This document shows positions 20,746 through 29,768 of a DNA stretch of 31,464 nucleotides, one piece after another (within the stretch, counting starts at the first letter, position 1; each line of letters starts with the position of its first letter). The position numbers and the translations under genes are program-made. This DNA is from a virus. The stretch spans positions 1 to 31,464 of IMG/VR virus record IMGVR_UViG_3300048107_000188; one strand, written 5' to 3'. The notes beneath the pieces were generated by a model. That model was not told where the DNA came from and searched no databases. It saw only the letters and a program-made list of their open reading frames with translations.

Positions 20746-21928
20746 AACCCCAGTTCTTCTCGACGGTGAAATTCGCTCTGGAAAACTCCAAGCGGTCCAC
20801 CAATTTGAGTGCATTGCCCGACTTGATAGCAACGAATCCTTCTGGTGCAGTAACTTTGTAACCTTTATCAGTCTTGATATAGGTGCCAATGCCTTGGACT
20901 TTCTCTAGTTGTCTGATGACCAGAGTCTTAGCAGCAGTGAGATTCATGTAGGAAGCGACAGTCATGTAGATAGCAGTGCTATTCATTTTGATAAACTTCA
21001 GACCATTCTCTTTCATTGTAAGATACTTCTTCTTGGTTGTCTCCTGCTTCTTGAGGGAGATCTCCTTATCAAGTGCAGCAGTATAGAAGTCTTCAAATCC
21101 CTTGGATACTTGTGCAGCACTGGGGAATGTCTTACCTTGTCGGATATATGTGTTGAAATAAATCTTAAACATAGGAGCAAGCATAAACTTACCTTCACCA
21201 CTCGTCTGCAGAATATCTAAGAACTTAGATGCCTGCTTGAGAGATCCTTCTGCCTTCTTGACAGCAGCATTGTAACGAATACGCTCAGCATTAGTGAAGT
21301 AAGACTTACCTTTATCGTCTGAGAAGTTGGAAGAGAATACAGCGACACTCTTCACACCCTGCATACCATTAACATTAACACCAAAGGATGCCTTCATGTC
21401 ACGGAGGGTAGGACCACCACTATATGAGGTGTGGAATACAATGCCCACCTTCGCTGCTTGCAATTTCTTTGCCATATCTGTATCGGCAGGTACTGCATAG
21501 GTGATGGTGTTGGGTTGGAAGACCAAGGACTTCTCACCATTAATATTTTTAACAATCGTATCGTTAGTGAAGAGGAGATCACCCTGTAGCACACCTTTGA
21601 TACCTAACTTAGGTAACTCGTTAAGACAATCTTTAAGTTTCTCTGCTAAGGCACCGCTATACCATGTGTCAACATCCTCATGAGTCACACAGATCTTAGG
21701 CATCTTAGCAAAGACACCCTTGGTGCCCACGAAGAAGTTACCAGTGCCAGGATGAATGCCACAGATGACAGCGGGAGCACCGTCCCACTTAGTAGTGACC
21801 CTCATGTTGGACTGAGGTTTGCCAAGCATGTCGCCTAGCGAGCGCAAGAATGCGATAGCGTTGTGACCTCCCTTGGATCCTCCATTGAGGATGTCGTCCT
21901 CTAGGTGCTCTAAGTGTGTGTTTGCCAT
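20744..21928 (-). CDS. Ligase-like protein with KxDG motif (394 aa)
   Basis: A 394-residue protein of a family conserved in T4-like phages (I associate it with DUF6267, not certain). It shows the signature of covalent nucleotidyltransferases such as DNA/RNA ligases: motif I as T-K-W-D-G-A-P (Lys47), then F-F-V-G-T-K-G-V-F (65-73), then G-V-L-Q-G-D-L-L-F (112-120) where ligases have a D/E-G-E-L-like motif. The rest (150-394) is helical and Lys-rich. I cannot place all ligase motifs, so activity is unproven. It starts 7 nt after the nuclease-like gene and precedes the HxGH nucleotidyltransferase. Confidence 0.75.
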   Translation of the reverse strand: MANTHLEHLEDDILNGGSKGGHNAIAFLRSLGDMLGKPQSNMRVTTKWDGAPAVICGIHPGTGNFFVGTKGVFAKMPKICVTHEDVDTWYSGALAEKLKDCLNELPKLGIKGVLQGDLLFTNDTIVKNINGEKSLVFQPNTITYAVPADTDMAKKLQAAKVGIVFHTSYSGGPTLRDMKASFGVNVNGMQGVKSVAVFSSNFSDDKGKSYFTNAERIRYNAAVKKAEGSLKQASKFLDILQTSGEGKFMLAPMFKIYFNTYIRQGKTFPSAAQVSKGFEDFYTAALDKEISLKKQETTKKKYLTMKENGLKFIKMNSTAIYMTVASYMNLTAAKTLVIRQLEKVQGIGTYIKTDKGYKVTAPEGFVAIKSGNALKLVDRLEFSRANFTVEKNWG

Positions 21929-21935
21929 ACCTGTA

Positions 21936-22760
21936 TTATACCTCGTATCGGATCACAATGGCGTTCTGACGGACACCTGTAACTTTGTCCGTGCCCCTGC
22001 CCTTGAGGGATACCCTGACTCCTGCCACCTTCATCACGTCACGGACTGCCTTCTCATCTATGGGTTTGATCCCGTCCTCTGTCAGGATATGAGATGCTGC
22101 CCTGTCATCACCGTTAAACAGGAGGGCACCAGTCATACACTCGTGCGTCAAGTTATATTTGAATCTATCATATGCTTCTGCACCATTAGGTTTCTGCTTT
22201 GATCCTAAGATCTCTTGCAGTTGCTCATTCAACCCACCCGACTTCTTGATATCAGAGAGGATTGCTTTGGCCTGTGGTTGTGCGATGGTGCCTTTTGCAT
22301 TCTCACACTTGTTACCGATCTGCTCCAGGACTAATTGTAGATAACCTAGGGTCTCAGCATCAGTGCTACCACCCATTTCCTTTGCAGTCTTTTTCAAAAC
22401 ATTTTGTAAAACAAGAAGACTCTTATCAACCCCCGCTGATGAGAGTTGAAAAGAGTCTCCCCATTTCATTGAGCACTTATATACTGTGCTACCAGACTTA
22501 AACTTAATATCAGTCTTAGGTTCTTCTCCACCACCAGACATCTTCTCGAATGAAGAATAGTATTCTTGTCTTGCACCGAGACCAGATGGAGCATAGTTTT
22601 GCACAACTCGATCTGCTGCTTGCTTGATGTCATTAGGAATGGCTTCATAGCGTCCAGCAGCATCATCAAAATCTTTTTTATTTTGTGATGACTTACTGGT
22701 GACTCTGCTCATAGCAGAATACATTACAGCGTGCTCAAATTGTAAACCCTTGTTTGCCAT
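21936..22760 (-). CDS. Conserved phage protein, possible PD-(D/E)XK nuclease fold (274 aa)
   Basis: A 274-residue protein. The start K-G-L-Q-F-E-H-A-V, then E-E-P-K-T-D-I (79-85), then K-C-S-M-K-W-G-D-S-F-Q-L-S-S-A-G (95-110), follows the Glu ... Asp ... x-x-K order of restriction-endonuclease-like phage proteins, with S-M-K in place of E-x-K. That reading is tentative. The C-terminal half has a helical domain and ends in a beta-rich segment (R-Q-N-A-I-V-I-R-Y-E-V). A CTAAATA element 23 nt upstream suggests late expression. It lies directly before the ligase-like gene. Confidence 0.6.
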   Translation of the reverse strand: MANKGLQFEHAVMYSAMSRVTSKSSQNKKDFDDAAGRYEAIPNDIKQAADRVVQNYAPSGLGARQEYYSSFEKMSGGGEEPKTDIKFKSGSTVYKCSMKWGDSFQLSSAGVDKSLLVLQNVLKKTAKEMGGSTDAETLGYLQLVLEQIGNKCENAKGTIAQPQAKAILSDIKKSGGLNEQLQEILGSKQKPNGAEAYDRFKYNLTHECMTGALLFNGDDRAASHILTEDGIKPIDEKAVRDVMKVAGVRVSLKGRGTDKVTGVRQNAIVIRYEV

Positions 22761-22777
22761 CTGACCTAGGACTCGAT

Positions 22778-23044
22778 CTAACTATTTAGATGATGAGGTT
22801 TGTGCTCCCTGTCCATAGGTTGAGACTTGGTGTCGTCGTTGCGTGATAGGTTCTTGATAACAATGAATGCATCCTTATTATACTTGCGGTCACCCTTTTG
22901 GGCTGCCCACTTTTTATTGTATCCTTCAGGTTGCTCGATACCAGATACCTGTGTGCCACCAATCTCGATGTGAATGTTATCATGCCTTACATCCCAACCA
23001 AGGGATGCAATCTGATTCCAAAGATCATCTTGACTAAACTGCAT
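22778..23044 (-). CDS. Conserved hypothetical protein (88 aa)
   Basis: An 88-residue protein. The N-terminal part is alpha/beta (D-L-W-N-Q-I-A-S-L-G-W-D-V-R-H-D-N-I-H-I-E-I-G-G) and the C-terminal 25 residues are polar and probably disordered. Its ATG overlaps the MazG stop (TAATG). I recognise no domain. Its last codons overlap the CTAAATA element serving the next gene. Confidence 0.65.
   Translation of the reverse strand: MQFSQDDLWNQIASLGWDVRHDNIHIEIGGTQVSGIEQPEGYNKKWAAQKGDRKYNKDAFIVIKNLSRNDDTKSQPMDREHKPHHLNS
22783..22789 (-). promoter_or_regulatory. Late-type promoter CTAAATA before the nuclease-like gene
   Basis: CTAAATA on the minus strand, 23 nt upstream of the 274-residue gene, overlapping the end of the 88-residue gene. 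It marks the change from replication genes to putative late genes. Confidence 0.5.
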
Positions 23045-23700
23045 TAGATATCTCCTGGAGCACGATTCTCACTGTAGTTGACATCAAACATACCCTCAGG
23101 GTAACGTGCTGCCAGTTTCAGTGTGTTGATGTAGATGATTTCATCGAGTCGCATGTCCAGTGCAATAGCAGCATTGGCAACATACCACATGATATCACCC
23201 AACTCTTTCTGCAGGTGCTCTTTGTTAGCAGTGTCCCAAGGTTTGCCTTGGAATTTGATCTTCTTAACGATCTCTGCAAACTCTCCACCCTCTGCACAGA
23301 TACCTGCTGCAGCAGTGTCAAGACGCTCGATGTTACAACCTGCTTTGTGCAACTCAGTCAGACGCTCCATGTAAGACAGGTAGTCCTTACTAGCAGGAGA
23401 AGTAACACGATCTACAAAACTGCAATAGCGATCAAGATCCACTTCAAACTTCTCACTCCCACCCTTTCCTGCAGCGGCAGCAGCTTTCTTCTCTGCTGCT
23501 TTCTTCTTGGTCTTGGGTGCCACAACATCAGGGTTGTTGAGCATCTCCTCAGGAGTCTTGGGAGTAGAGTCTGCGACCTCTTGAGCACGAACACGCTCCT
23601 CTTCAACCTTCTCTTGAGCATCACCAGAGATTTTCTCTGTCTGTTGCTCTAATTCATAATTAGGCTCACCTTGTTGGGTAAACTTGTTGGGGTCAGTCAT
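23044..23700 (-). CDS. mazG: MazG-like nucleotide pyrophosphohydrolase
   Basis: The C-terminal domain (about 85-218) is a MazG-type all-alpha NTP pyrophosphohydrolase: A-E-G-G-E-F-A-E (137-143) and K-E-L-G-D (165-169) give the E-x-x-E ... E-x-x-D magnesium site, followed by the long helix W-Y-V-A-N-A-A-I-A-L. Cyanophage MazG proteins hydrolyse (d)NTPs and are thought to shift host nucleotide pools. Unlike the usual short phage MazG, about 85 residues of charged, Ala/Lys-rich, probably disordered sequence precede the domain. Start and stop overlap the neighbouring genes by 1-4 nt. Confidence 0.88.
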   Translation of the reverse strand: MTDPNKFTQQGEPNYELEQQTEKISGDAQEKVEEERVRAQEVADSTPKTPEEMLNNPDVVAPKTKKKAAEKKAAAAAGKGGSEKFEVDLDRYCSFVDRVTSPASKDYLSYMERLTELHKAGCNIERLDTAAAGICAEGGEFAEIVKKIKFQGKPWDTANKEHLQKELGDIMWYVANAAIALDMRLDEIIYINTLKLAARYPEGMFDVNYSENRAPGDI

Positions 23701-25073
23701 ACTTTGAATCCGTCAAAACTTTTTTTAGTATCGGTGAATGCATCCTCACTGATGTCACCAGCATCAATGATGTTGTCCTGGGCGGACTGGTCACAATCAT
23801 ACAGCCTCATCTTCGCCCTGTCAATCCCTACAACAAATCGTTTGAATAGGGTGGGGTCGTTGTATCTATTTTTGAGTTGCTTGACCATGATCTGACCCAG
23901 CTGCTCCATCTCCTCTGTGGATATAAGCGCGACCATAAGATCAGCAGTAGCAGGCAGTCCAAAAGACTCGCTAGTATCGGTAATATCCACATCAGAATTT
24001 CCATATCCACTTCGGGTAGTTTGAGTAGCAGAGACAATAGGGACATTCAACTTGCCAGCGAGTCCTCTCAATTCCTCTGCGATGGACTTAACATATGTAT
24101 AGGAATTGACTGCAGTCCCTTTGTATCGTGAGGACGCACAGATATTAAGGTAGTCAACAAATACAATGTCAGGATGGAAACCTTTCTTGAGTGACAACTC
24201 ATTCAAGAGTGCTTCAAAGTGTCCCACATGTGCAGACGCTGTGGGATACTCTTTAATAACTAAGCGACCTTGTGTCTTCTTCTTAAGAGAGTCCACCTTC
24301 TTGATGTATCTCTCTTTAGTAAACATCGGATCACTCAGTTGTTGGATCGGGATGTCCAGAAGGTTGGCGTCAATTCGCTCAGCAATCTTCTCCTCTGCCA
24401 TTTCAAGTGTAATGTAGAGTACGTTCCTCCCCTGCAGGAGACTGGCACTAGCGCAGTGGCACATGAATAGAGACTTCCCGACACCTGTGCCAGCAAGTGC
24501 GATGTTGAGAGTCTTATTAGGCAGACCACCTTTTGTGATTTTGTTAAAATAGTCGATGTCAAAGGGAATCTTCTCCTCTTTCCTGTGGTAAAAGTCGTAA
24601 CGGTCTGATGCATCAGAGATGTAATCGTGACCTACATGATCATCAAAACAGACGCCCAATGCCTCAGACATAATGCTGGGGATAGCGTCCTTTGTCCTTG
24701 TCTTATCTTGTCCATCTGCAATCTTAACTGACTCCATGAGAGCAAGATAGACTGCACGTTCTTTACACCACTTCTCAGTGGTCTCCATCAACCATTCATC
24801 GTTGTATGTGTCACGGTCTAGGTTATCAAGGAAGGTTTCAATCTCCTTGTAAGTGTCCTCCGTGATGTCACGTCGCTGCTCAATCTCAATCTTCAGAGCG
24901 TTAGGCTCTGGATTGATATCGTACTCACCGATGTATTCCTGAATCGTCTGAAACAACAGACGGTTAGTAAACATATCGAAGTATTCATCCTTAAGGAAAG
25001 GCAAAACCTTTCGACAGTAATCTTCCTCAAGGATAAGTTTACTGAGTGCAATCTCTTCGATCTTTAGGCTCAT
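23697..25073 (-). CDS. 41: Replicative DNA helicase (T4 gp41-like, DnaB family)
   Basis: A 458-residue hexameric 5'-3' helicase that unwinds at the fork and works with the gp61 primase. The N-terminal domain (1-140) is helical. The RecA-like motor has Walker A A-G-T-G-V-G-K-S (194-201), a catalytic Glu in T-L-E-M-A, Walker B D-I-V-F-V-D-Y-L-N (about 299-307) and an S-A-T-Q-T-T-R motif. Length is near T4 gp41 (475). Overlaps of 4 nt with both neighbours couple it to the oxygenase upstream and MazG downstream. Confidence 0.97.
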   Translation of the reverse strand: MSLKIEEIALSKLILEEDYCRKVLPFLKDEYFDMFTNRLLFQTIQEYIGEYDINPEPNALKIEIEQRRDITEDTYKEIETFLDNLDRDTYNDEWLMETTEKWCKERAVYLALMESVKIADGQDKTRTKDAIPSIMSEALGVCFDDHVGHDYISDASDRYDFYHRKEEKIPFDIDYFNKITKGGLPNKTLNIALAGTGVGKSLFMCHCASASLLQGRNVLYITLEMAEEKIAERIDANLLDIPIQQLSDPMFTKERYIKKVDSLKKKTQGRLVIKEYPTASAHVGHFEALLNELSLKKGFHPDIVFVDYLNICASSRYKGTAVNSYTYVKSIAEELRGLAGKLNVPIVSATQTTRSGYGNSDVDITDTSESFGLPATADLMVALISTEEMEQLGQIMVKQLKNRYNDPTLFKRFVVGIDRAKMRLYDCDQSAQDNIIDAGDISEDAFTDTKKSFDGFKV

Positions 25074-25630
25074 TGATAATGTAGATAGGTGGTCAATTCA
25101 TACTTGTCATTACTGATAGGAGCGTTGTCCGAGTAAGGAAACGTCCACCCAGGTGGATATAATACCACATCACCTTGCTGTGGTTTAATCTTGAGACCCA
25201 CTTGCGGGAATTCCATTTCGCCTCCCTCCTCAACATCGTTAAGGAAGAATTTGTATGCTAGGAATCTCTTAGCAGAGTCGGCATCACCAACATCGATATG
25301 TAGACCGAAGTTATCCCCAGTCTCGACATTGTATTTATTCAATTTGATCTGCTCAAGATTATTCTTGGTTGCCCAGAATTTCTCGCAGTCCATCTGCTTC
25401 ATGTATTCATGTGCAGACCACTGAATGATGGGTACAATCTGTTGTTGGATTGCATTCCACTCATGATCACCCTCGTCTGCCAGGAAAGAAATGTTGATGA
25501 TGTTATATTGTGGGACACCATCATCCCACCGCATCATCTTGTCAGTATTGTCTGCCTTAAGGAGAGCATTACGACATACATTTGGATCAAGTGCTTTGGG
25601 ATAGATCTTAATCCATTCCTTATGATCCAT
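25070..25630 (-). CDS. 2OG-Fe(II) oxygenase-like protein with an altered distal ligand
   Basis: A 186-residue protein from ATG 25628-25630, which has AGGAG 7 nt upstream; the frame to 25660 opens with TTG. It has the family layout: G-L-H-I-D-V-G (H111-x-D113), [20 protein letters not shown], and K176 before Y-E-L-T-T-Y-L as 2OG ligand. Where relatives read P-H-R-G this one has P-Y-S-D, so the distal iron-binding His is Tyr166 (a single C-to-T change would do it). It may be inactive, bind metal differently, or use the neighbouring Asp168. It lies between uvsX and the helicase and overlaps uvsX by 11 nt. Confidence 0.82.
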   Translation of the reverse strand: MDHKEWIKIYPKALDPNVCRNALLKADNTDKMMRWDDGVPQYNIINISFLADEGDHEWNAIQQQIVPIIQWSAHEYMKQMDCEKFWATKNNLEQIKLNKYNVETGDNFGLHIDVGDADSAKRFLAYKFFLNDVEEGGEMEFPQVGLKIKPQQGDVVLYPPGWTFPYSDNAPISNDKYELTTYLHYQ

Positions 25631-26633
25631 AAGAGAACTCCTGCTCTGCTGCTTTGTCAAGTTTAACCATCACTTCGGGGGTGAAGTATTTTTCGGGATC
25701 AGAGAGAATAGACTTAGGATAAACAGAAGTCTCACCAAACTTGATACGATTACCGACCCGTTGGAAGACTCCATACTTCTCACCCAATTCCAGTAGTCCG
25801 AAATAGCGGTCAAGTCCACGCTCGTCATAGTAAAGACGTGTTTCAACGACAGTGTTCTCCTTACTCAGACGCGACTTAGCAGTCTTTGCCTTGATAATGT
25901 TTCCAATAACTTCTTTGCCATCCTTCTCTTTTTTCTTTGAGAGATAGATGATTGTAGATGCAGCATACTTGAGTCCACTGCCTCCACCCATTTCCTTTGT
26001 AGGGACATAAGATCCAATAACATCATAAGTGTGGTTAGTAACGATCATAGGCACGTTTGCTTTACCCAGTTTAAGAGTGAGCACACGGAAGATAGACTTA
26101 ACTACCTGTGCCCGTGACATATCGCGGGTTTCTTTACCCGCTTCGGTGTCCTCAATCTCCTTAGAGGTTGAGAGCATTCCTAATGAGTCTAACACAAACA
26201 TCATAGGTTGGCGAGACTCCTCAGGCAGACTTAAGTATTTGTCAATAATCTTGATTGCCTGCTGCCTAAACTCCTGCACTGTAGTGACAGGGACAATGAC
26301 CATACGATTTGAGTCAATCTTGCGAGACTCGATCATGTTCTTACTGATGGCAGACTCAGATTCAAAATAGATTACACCTGCATCAGGATCCATGTCAAGA
26401 AAATGCTTGACAATCCCAAGGCAATAGAAAGTCTTACCAGTTGAAGACTCGCCTGCCAGAGCTGTAATCTTATTGGACGGGATGCCACCATAGATCGATC
26501 CAGATACCAGTGCATTAAAAATATAACTGCCAGTATCGATATAAGAGGTGGTATCACCTGCTGCAACTCCGTCTGAAACCAGACCAGCGTATTCATTATC
26601 GATCTCCTTTACGATATCAGAAAGAAAATTCAC
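25620..26633 (-). CDS. uvsX: UvsX recombinase (RecA-like)
   Basis: Strand-exchange recombinase for recombination-dependent replication and repair. I start at GTG 26631-26633: it has GGAGG 10 nt upstream, overlaps the polymerase stop (GTGA) and gives [10 protein letters not shown], the usual start of cyanophage UvsX; the frame to 26675 opens with TTG inside the polymerase gene. The protein is 337 residues, with Walker A G-E-S-S-T-G-K-T (61-68), E in Y-F-E-S-E-S, Walker B M-F-V-L-D-S-L-G, and V-T-N-H-T-Y in the DNA-binding loop region. The acidic C-terminal tail is short. Confidence 0.96.
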   Translation of the reverse strand: MNFLSDIVKEIDNEYAGLVSDGVAAGDTTSYIDTGSYIFNALVSGSIYGGIPSNKITALAGESSTGKTFYCLGIVKHFLDMDPDAGVIYFESESAISKNMIESRKIDSNRMVIVPVTTVQEFRQQAIKIIDKYLSLPEESRQPMMFVLDSLGMLSTSKEIEDTEAGKETRDMSRAQVVKSIFRVLTLKLGKANVPMIVTNHTYDVIGSYVPTKEMGGGSGLKYAASTIIYLSKKKEKDGKEVIGNIIKAKTAKSRLSKENTVVETRLYYDERGLDRYFGLLELGEKYGVFQRVGNRIKFGETSVYPKSILSDPEKYFTPEVMVKLDKAAEQEFSYGS

Positions 26634-29137
26634 GACCAAAGTGCCTCCAGGGTGTTTATTTTTTCGGGTTTCCAACCAATGGTGTCTAAGATCACAGTCA
26701 AAGGGTCAAGAAACGACTTCTTAAACTGTAGGTCATAGTCTATGCTTTTGTCAAGTCCAAACTCGGTTGGGAGAGTCTGGAAGAATGAGATCACGTTCTC
26801 GTTGATCTGGTTTGGTGTCCTCAGCATCACATACTTAATCTTCTCACCCTCTTGGATGATGGGATACTTGTGTGCCAGTTTCCTCTTCTTGATATAGAAG
26901 TTATACAGCAGTGCTCCTCGCACATGCATGGGGCATCCCTTGCCATAGATGGTAGCAGGTGACGAATTCTTTGCCACGTTGTTACATCCACGGGGGAATG
27001 CAATCTCCTCCACAGGCATCGCCTCAAACCTCTCACGGAAGTCAGCGATAAACTTCTGCAACTCATCCTCTGTGCCATTCATAATGACCTTCAGAGCATC
27101 CTTAATGGCAGTGCGACAGGGTGCAGGGGTAGAAGACTTGACTGCTTCAATACCGTTGATCTTAAGTTTGGGAGTCTTGTAACGGACACCCTCACTATCA
27201 AATACATTGAGGATATATCTCTTCTTTGCTGTCCAGATGCCACGGTTAGCGATATTCTCTCGCTTCATAAACATCTTCTGGTCGTAGGCGTTTACATAGG
27301 TCGCCAACGCTTCATAAGAATTTCCAATATACTTCTCAAATTCCACTTCACACACCTTGTTAAGGAACCTAACAACACTTTCATCGCTCTTCTCTCTGCC
27401 TTGGAATACCTTGTCAACAAAAGGACCCAGATTGAGATAGATGGAATCAGTATCAGCAGCAATAACGTAGTCAACATCAGTAGTCCTCAAGATTTTATTA
27501 AGGTAAGTATTCATTTTGTTTTGAATCCATCGGATACTTACCTGTCCCGATAGAGTAATCGCTTCAGCATTTGCCAGAGAGTAGTATCGGAAGTATTGAT
27601 TTCCGATGGCACCATAGGCGCTGTTGAGTTGGATCTTTCTTGCCATTTGGATGTTGTTGAATTTTGACACATCCTTTTGTAATGCCAAGGTTTCTGCAGG
27701 TGTGGTGGCATCTTCGAGATTTTGCTTAGCGGCAAGCATTCTCTTCTTGTAAATGGTCCTTTCATCATAGATTCTTTGCATCATTTGTGGAAGGAATCCA
27801 AGTGTATCCTTACGGTATTGAGCACCGTTAGCACACACACAACCATCCCCATCGAATACTATTTCCTGATTAAGTATTTTATCAACTGTAACCGTTGGGT
27901 GTCGCTCATCCATGAGCGTCTCGGGGGAGATGTTGTACTGCATAATGAGATGAGGATACAGAGAGTTAAGATCGAAAGACACCACCCAATCATAACTTCC
28001 TGGAATCGGTTCTTTGACATATGCTCCTGCATACTTATCATCCTTCTTAGTAGTTAGGCGAGGTGGCACCACAATGTTACGACCTTTAAGATCATTATAG
28101 ATCAGGGTGTCCCACATACGGACTTGAGAATATACATCCTCAAGGTTTACCTTAGCGTCATACGCCATGGTAACTGCCAACTCGATTAACTTCATCTTAT
28201 CTTCCAGCATGTCAACCAGATTCACGTCATGGATGTTGTATTCCACGAAGCGTTGCCAGTCAGACGTGTAGAAATCCTTGAAGTTTTCAAACTCAGAGTG
28301 GTCCAACTTCTTATCACCCAATTCAACCATAGCAATATGGTCTAGGCGATAGGATTCCTGGTTAGTGTAAGTGAATTTCTTATAGAGATCGAGATAATCG
28401 AGGATCGCTACACCAGTTATTTCATACGCTATATTGGTGCGTCCCATCATCTTGATCTCTCTGTCAATGACCCTATTCCAGGGGGACAGAGACTTCTTCC
28501 ACTTCTCACCTAGCACCCGCTCGATACGACGACAGATGTAAGGGATGTCATACAGGTTGTTATTCCATCCAGTAATGATATCAGGGGTATTCTGATTCCA
28601 CCATGAGTGAAAGTCCTGTAGCATCTCTTGCTCTGTCCAGAAGACACGGTATTCAACATCCTTTGGAGCAACAAACTCTCTGGTCCCCCAGGTGATTGTC
28701 TCCTTGGTATTGAAGTTCTTCATCGTAATACAAAGCATCTCCTCAGCAGATGCTTGCACGTCTGGGAATCCATTTTCGCAGGCAACCTCAATGTCAATAG
28801 TCCAGATCTTCATCTTAGACATGTCATAATCAATCTCACCCTGCCACTTCTGAGCAATATGTTGATAAACATACCGCTCATATCCATGGACTTCCAGACC
28901 CGATGCGCCCTCATACGTTTTGATAAACTCTCGTGCTTCACGAGCGCCATCAAACTGCTTAGGGAAAGCATAACGACCATCCAGTGTCCGATACTTACTC
29001 GTCTTCTGTTGTGCGTTAGGCACTAGAAACAAAGTAGGGCGAGACTTCTCTCGATACTGCACGGGGTCTCCGTGCTCGTAACCTCTGATGAGAATGTCAT
29101 CGCCCAGTAGACAGACACTTGTGTAAAAATCACTCAT
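26630..29137 (-). CDS. 43: DNA polymerase, family B (T4 gp43-like)
   Basis: The phage replicase, 835 residues, shorter than T4 gp43 (898). Exonuclease motifs: ExoI D115-x-E117 (T-I-D-I-E), ExoII with D197 (N-N-L-Y-D), ExoIII with D304 (Y-N-I-H-D). Polymerase motif A is D-L-N-S-L-Y-P (389-395), motif [10 protein letters not shown] (501-509), and motif C A-D-T-D-S (561-565). All catalytic acids are present, so both activities should work. The start overlaps the stop of an 81-residue gene (ATGA) and the stop overlaps uvsX. No intein or split is seen, although some T4-like polymerases are interrupted. Confidence 0.99.
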   Translation of the reverse strand: MSDFYTSVCLLGDDILIRGYEHGDPVQYREKSRPTLFLVPNAQQKTSKYRTLDGRYAFPKQFDGAREAREFIKTYEGASGLEVHGYERYVYQHIAQKWQGEIDYDMSKMKIWTIDIEVACENGFPDVQASAEEMLCITMKNFNTKETITWGTREFVAPKDVEYRVFWTEQEMLQDFHSWWNQNTPDIITGWNNNLYDIPYICRRIERVLGEKWKKSLSPWNRVIDREIKMMGRTNIAYEITGVAILDYLDLYKKFTYTNQESYRLDHIAMVELGDKKLDHSEFENFKDFYTSDWQRFVEYNIHDVNLVDMLEDKMKLIELAVTMAYDAKVNLEDVYSQVRMWDTLIYNDLKGRNIVVPPRLTTKKDDKYAGAYVKEPIPGSYDWVVSFDLNSLYPHLIMQYNISPETLMDERHPTVTVDKILNQEIVFDGDGCVCANGAQYRKDTLGFLPQMMQRIYDERTIYKKRMLAAKQNLEDATTPAETLALQKDVSKFNNIQMARKIQLNSAYGAIGNQYFRYYSLANAEAITLSGQVSIRWIQNKMNTYLNKILRTTDVDYVIAADTDSIYLNLGPFVDKVFQGREKSDESVVRFLNKVCEVEFEKYIGNSYEALATYVNAYDQKMFMKRENIANRGIWTAKKRYILNVFDSEGVRYKTPKLKINGIEAVKSSTPAPCRTAIKDALKVIMNGTEDELQKFIADFRERFEAMPVEEIAFPRGCNNVAKNSSPATIYGKGCPMHVRGALLYNFYIKKRKLAHKYPIIQEGEKIKYVMLRTPNQINENVISFFQTLPTEFGLDKSIDYDLQFKKSFLDPLTVILDTIGWKPEKINTLEALWS

Positions 29138-29379
29138 TCCTTAACTGCTTTCTGGTATGCTGCCAGCACTGCGGGTGCAGGATCCAGTATAGACATAATA
29201 TCTGTAGATGTCAAGAAGAGAAATGATTGGTCAGTGTGCAGGGGATACCTATGAAGGCTGGTGTCTACATCAATCACATGAGAGTCTTCCAATAGGAGAC
29301 TGGGTTCTTCATCCATCTCAGTCAGTTTACCAATGAGGTAAGTGTCAGGATTGTTCTTAAGAATTAAAACTTTAATCAT
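29134..29379 (-). CDS. Small protein before DNA polymerase, possible Sm-like fold (81 aa)
   Basis: An 81-residue protein. Strands K-V-L-I-L-K-N-N, then Y-L-I-G-K-L-T-E-M-D then S-L-L-L-E-D-S-H-V-I follow the hydrophobic rhythm of an Sm/LSm motif. A short Ala-rich helix ends it (A-P-A-V-L-A-A-Y-Q). The match is pattern-level only. It overlaps both neighbours by 4 nt and forms a pair with the 130-residue gene upstream, which has the same rhythm more clearly. Confidence 0.7.
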   Translation of the reverse strand: MIKVLILKNNPDTYLIGKLTEMDEEPSLLLEDSHVIDVDTSLHRYPLHTDQSFLFLTSTDIMSILDPAPAVLAAYQKAVKE

Positions 29380-29768
29380 AGGTCTCTTGCAGATGCATCT
29401 TCTTCGTCGAAGTAAACACTCATACCAGCAGGTTTATGAGATTTAAGTATAGCCTTGTAACTTTCAGTCACGTTTTCGTGAGGGTCACCAAGACTGACAA
29501 CTGACATTACAGATACAATGTTGTTACCAACAGTCAGTGGTGACCATGGAAACAGTTTGATCTGCACGTCAGAGAGGTCCATCTCGTCAGGGACAGTCTC
29601 TCCCCCTTGGAAATCAAACATCTTGTCTGCTGGTTGCTCAATCACCACTGAGTATGGTTGACTAAACTGATACGCGAGAGGCAGAGTGCTGTCGTCGGAC
29701 GCCCTGACTTCTTTAATGTCAGCGATTACGTCCTCGCCGCTTTGCATTCTTGCGATTTTTACGCTCAT
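29376..29768 (-). CDS. Probable Sm-like (SH3-fold) phage protein (130 aa)
   Basis: A 130-residue protein that begins V-K-I-A-R-M-Q-S-G-E-D-V-I-A-D-I-K-E, then Y-Q-F-S-Q-P-Y-S-V-V-I. This is the pattern of small phage proteins with an Sm-like fold (a strand with S/N-G-E-E-V-I, an acidic strand, then an N-P-like strand). A later block L-F-P-W-S-P-L-T is also typical. The C-terminal half has a helix with Y-K-A-I-L-K-S and an acidic end. RNA or protein binding near the replisome is possible but unproven. The start overlaps the 80-residue gene by 50 nt. Confidence 0.75.
   Translation of the reverse strand: MSVKIARMQSGEDVIADIKEVRASDDSTLPLAYQFSQPYSVVIEQPADKMFDFQGGETVPDEMDLSDVQIKLFPWSPLTVGNNIVSVMSVVSLGDPHENVTESYKAILKSHKPAGMSVYFDEEDASARDL

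Noticed and set aside
25326-25336. AATAAATA word in the oxygenase gene near the helicase
   Set aside because: Internal to a conserved coding region with no suitable start downstream.
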